Below, piece after piece: positions 11,546 through 12,198 of a stretch of 12,198 nucleotides of DNA. How positions within the stretch are numbered: position 1 is the stretch's first letter; every line of letters starts with the position of its first letter. The notes under the pieces are model-generated. The model did not search any database and had not been told where the DNA came from. It saw only the letters and a program-made list of their open reading frames with translations. Source of the stretch: Verrucomicrobia bacterium UBA5540 (GTDB lineage: Bacteria; Verrucomicrobiota; Kiritimatiellia; Kiritimatiellales; Tichowtungiaceae); assembly GCA_002423675.1 (NCBI GenBank), contig DINM01000041.1:16046-28243 (forward strand), given 5' to 3'. A program made the translations under genes and the position numbers.

Positions 11546-12198
11546 ATGAAAATTTTAATGATCCATAACTATTACGCGAAGCGTGGCGGAGAGGGGGGGT
11601 CTTTTGCGGCGGAATCGCAGGCGTTGCGGGGACTTGGTCATGAAGTGGATACCTATACGGTAGATAGCGCGACGGATTTACCCGGAAGCCAGCTTGTGTT
11701 GGCTATAAATATGATTTGGTCTTGGCGGAGCTACCAGCGGGAGAAGGCTCTCTTGCAGGAGAGAAAATATGATATTTTGCACGTACAGAATTTTTTCCCT
11801 CTTCTCTCTCCATCGGTGTATCGGGCTGCTCGTGAATGTGGTGTCCCGGTAGTTCAAGCCCTTCGGAATTATCGGTTGCTTTGTATTCAGCCGGAATTTT
11901 TTCGTGATGGAGCCTTGTGTGAGGATTGTTTGACGTGCGGGAATGCATTCCCGGGAATTTATCATCGCTGTTATCGAAACAGTTTTTTCCCTTCGCTGGT
12001 GTTGGGGCTTTTTCAGGAATTTCACCGCCGGCGGAAAACGTGGAATCATGATGTTGACGGGTATGTTGCGGTTTCAAACTGGGTGAAGCAACGCTATGTT
12101 TCGGCAGGATGGAATCCTGATACAATTTTTGTGAAACATAATACAGTTTTCCCGATGCCTGAGACAGGAGAAGGGCGGGGCGGGTATTTTGTTTGTGG
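11546..12198 (+). CDS. Family 4 glycosyltransferase, N-terminal part (3' end outside window)
   Basis: The frame opens with ATG at 11546, one base after the previous stop, and stays open to the window end. 217 codons are visible, roughly the N-terminal domain of a GT4 enzyme. Blocks shared with the 9117 gene are IHNYYAKRGGEG near the start, VQNFFPLLSPSVYRAA, VVQALRNYRLLC, EDCLTC and HRCYRNS, so the two are paralogues. Between FFR and CEDC this copy has only a few residues (DGAL), where the 9117 gene has about 45. It therefore represents the uninserted form. A seven-G run at 11593-11599 lies early in the gene, so slippage there would truncate the product. A sugar-transfer role is inferred from family; the C-terminal donor domain is not in the window. 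Confidence 0.87.
   Translation, partial: MKILMIHNYYAKRGGEGGSFAAESQALRGLGHEVDTYTVDSATDLPGSQLVLAINMIWSWRSYQREKALLQERKYDILHVQNFFPLLSPSVYRAARECGVPVVQALRNYRLLCIQPEFFRDGALCEDCLTCGNAFPGIYHRCYRNSFFPSLVLGLFQEFHRRRKTWNHDVDGYVAVSNWVKQRYVSAGWNPDTIFVKHNTVFPMPETGEGRGGYFVC

Overview
The window is one strand-consistent block of surface-polysaccharide genes, all on the + strand. It holds eleven sizeable reading frames, the first and last cut by the window edges. It opens with the C-terminal part of a non-hydrolysing UDP-GlcNAc 2-epimerase family enzyme (1-660), which makes a nucleotide-sugar donor. Three GT-B glycosyltransferases follow (711-1889, 1948-3177, 3389-4645). Then comes a group of three non-glycosyltransferase genes: a nucleotidyltransferase-fold protein (4760-5863), an overlapping thymidylate-kinase-like P-loop protein (5853-6518), and an aminoglycoside-phosphotransferase-like kinase (6673-7770). 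The block closes with two GT4 enzymes (7830-9116, 9117-10553), a GT2 enzyme (10594-11544) and a second GT4 closely related to the 9117 gene, running off the end (11546-12198). Gaps are short (from 0 to 211 bases), so one or a few long transcripts are likely. No flippase, polymerase, ABC exporter, RNA gene, transposase or CRISPR array is visible.

The likely job is sequential assembly of a glycan repeat unit (O-antigen, capsule or exopolysaccharide) on a lipid carrier at the inner face of the cytoplasmic membrane. The epimerase supplies a donor and six or seven transferases add sugars. The three-gene phosphotransfer group may decorate the glycan, but its substrate cannot be read from the sequence.

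The most unusual feature lies in three consecutive genes, from about 7230 to 10190. The kinase-like gene and the two GT4 genes after it carry in-frame inserts built from short degenerate tandem units, mostly exactly 7 nt long, mixed with perfect inverted repeats. The unit differs from array to array (TTCAGAG-, YYACCTG-, TCAGANN-, CCTNNNG-, RGACAGN- and CTGACCT-like), but the 7-nt period recurs. One 17-nt palindromic sequence occurs in two different genes with a single mismatch. Several inverted repeats use conserved coding sequence as one arm and the insert as the other. The related GT4 gene at 11546 lacks the largest insert and serves as an internal control. No gene upstream of 7230 shows such arrays.

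The organism cannot be named firmly. GC is moderate, Shine-Dalgarno sites are present at only some genes, and the locus is typical of a Gram-negative-type surface glycan. From memory, in-frame low-complexity repeats of this kind suggest an uncultured bacterium of the Verrucomicrobiota/Kiritimatiellota, Bacteroidota or Desulfobacterota type. That is a low-confidence inference.
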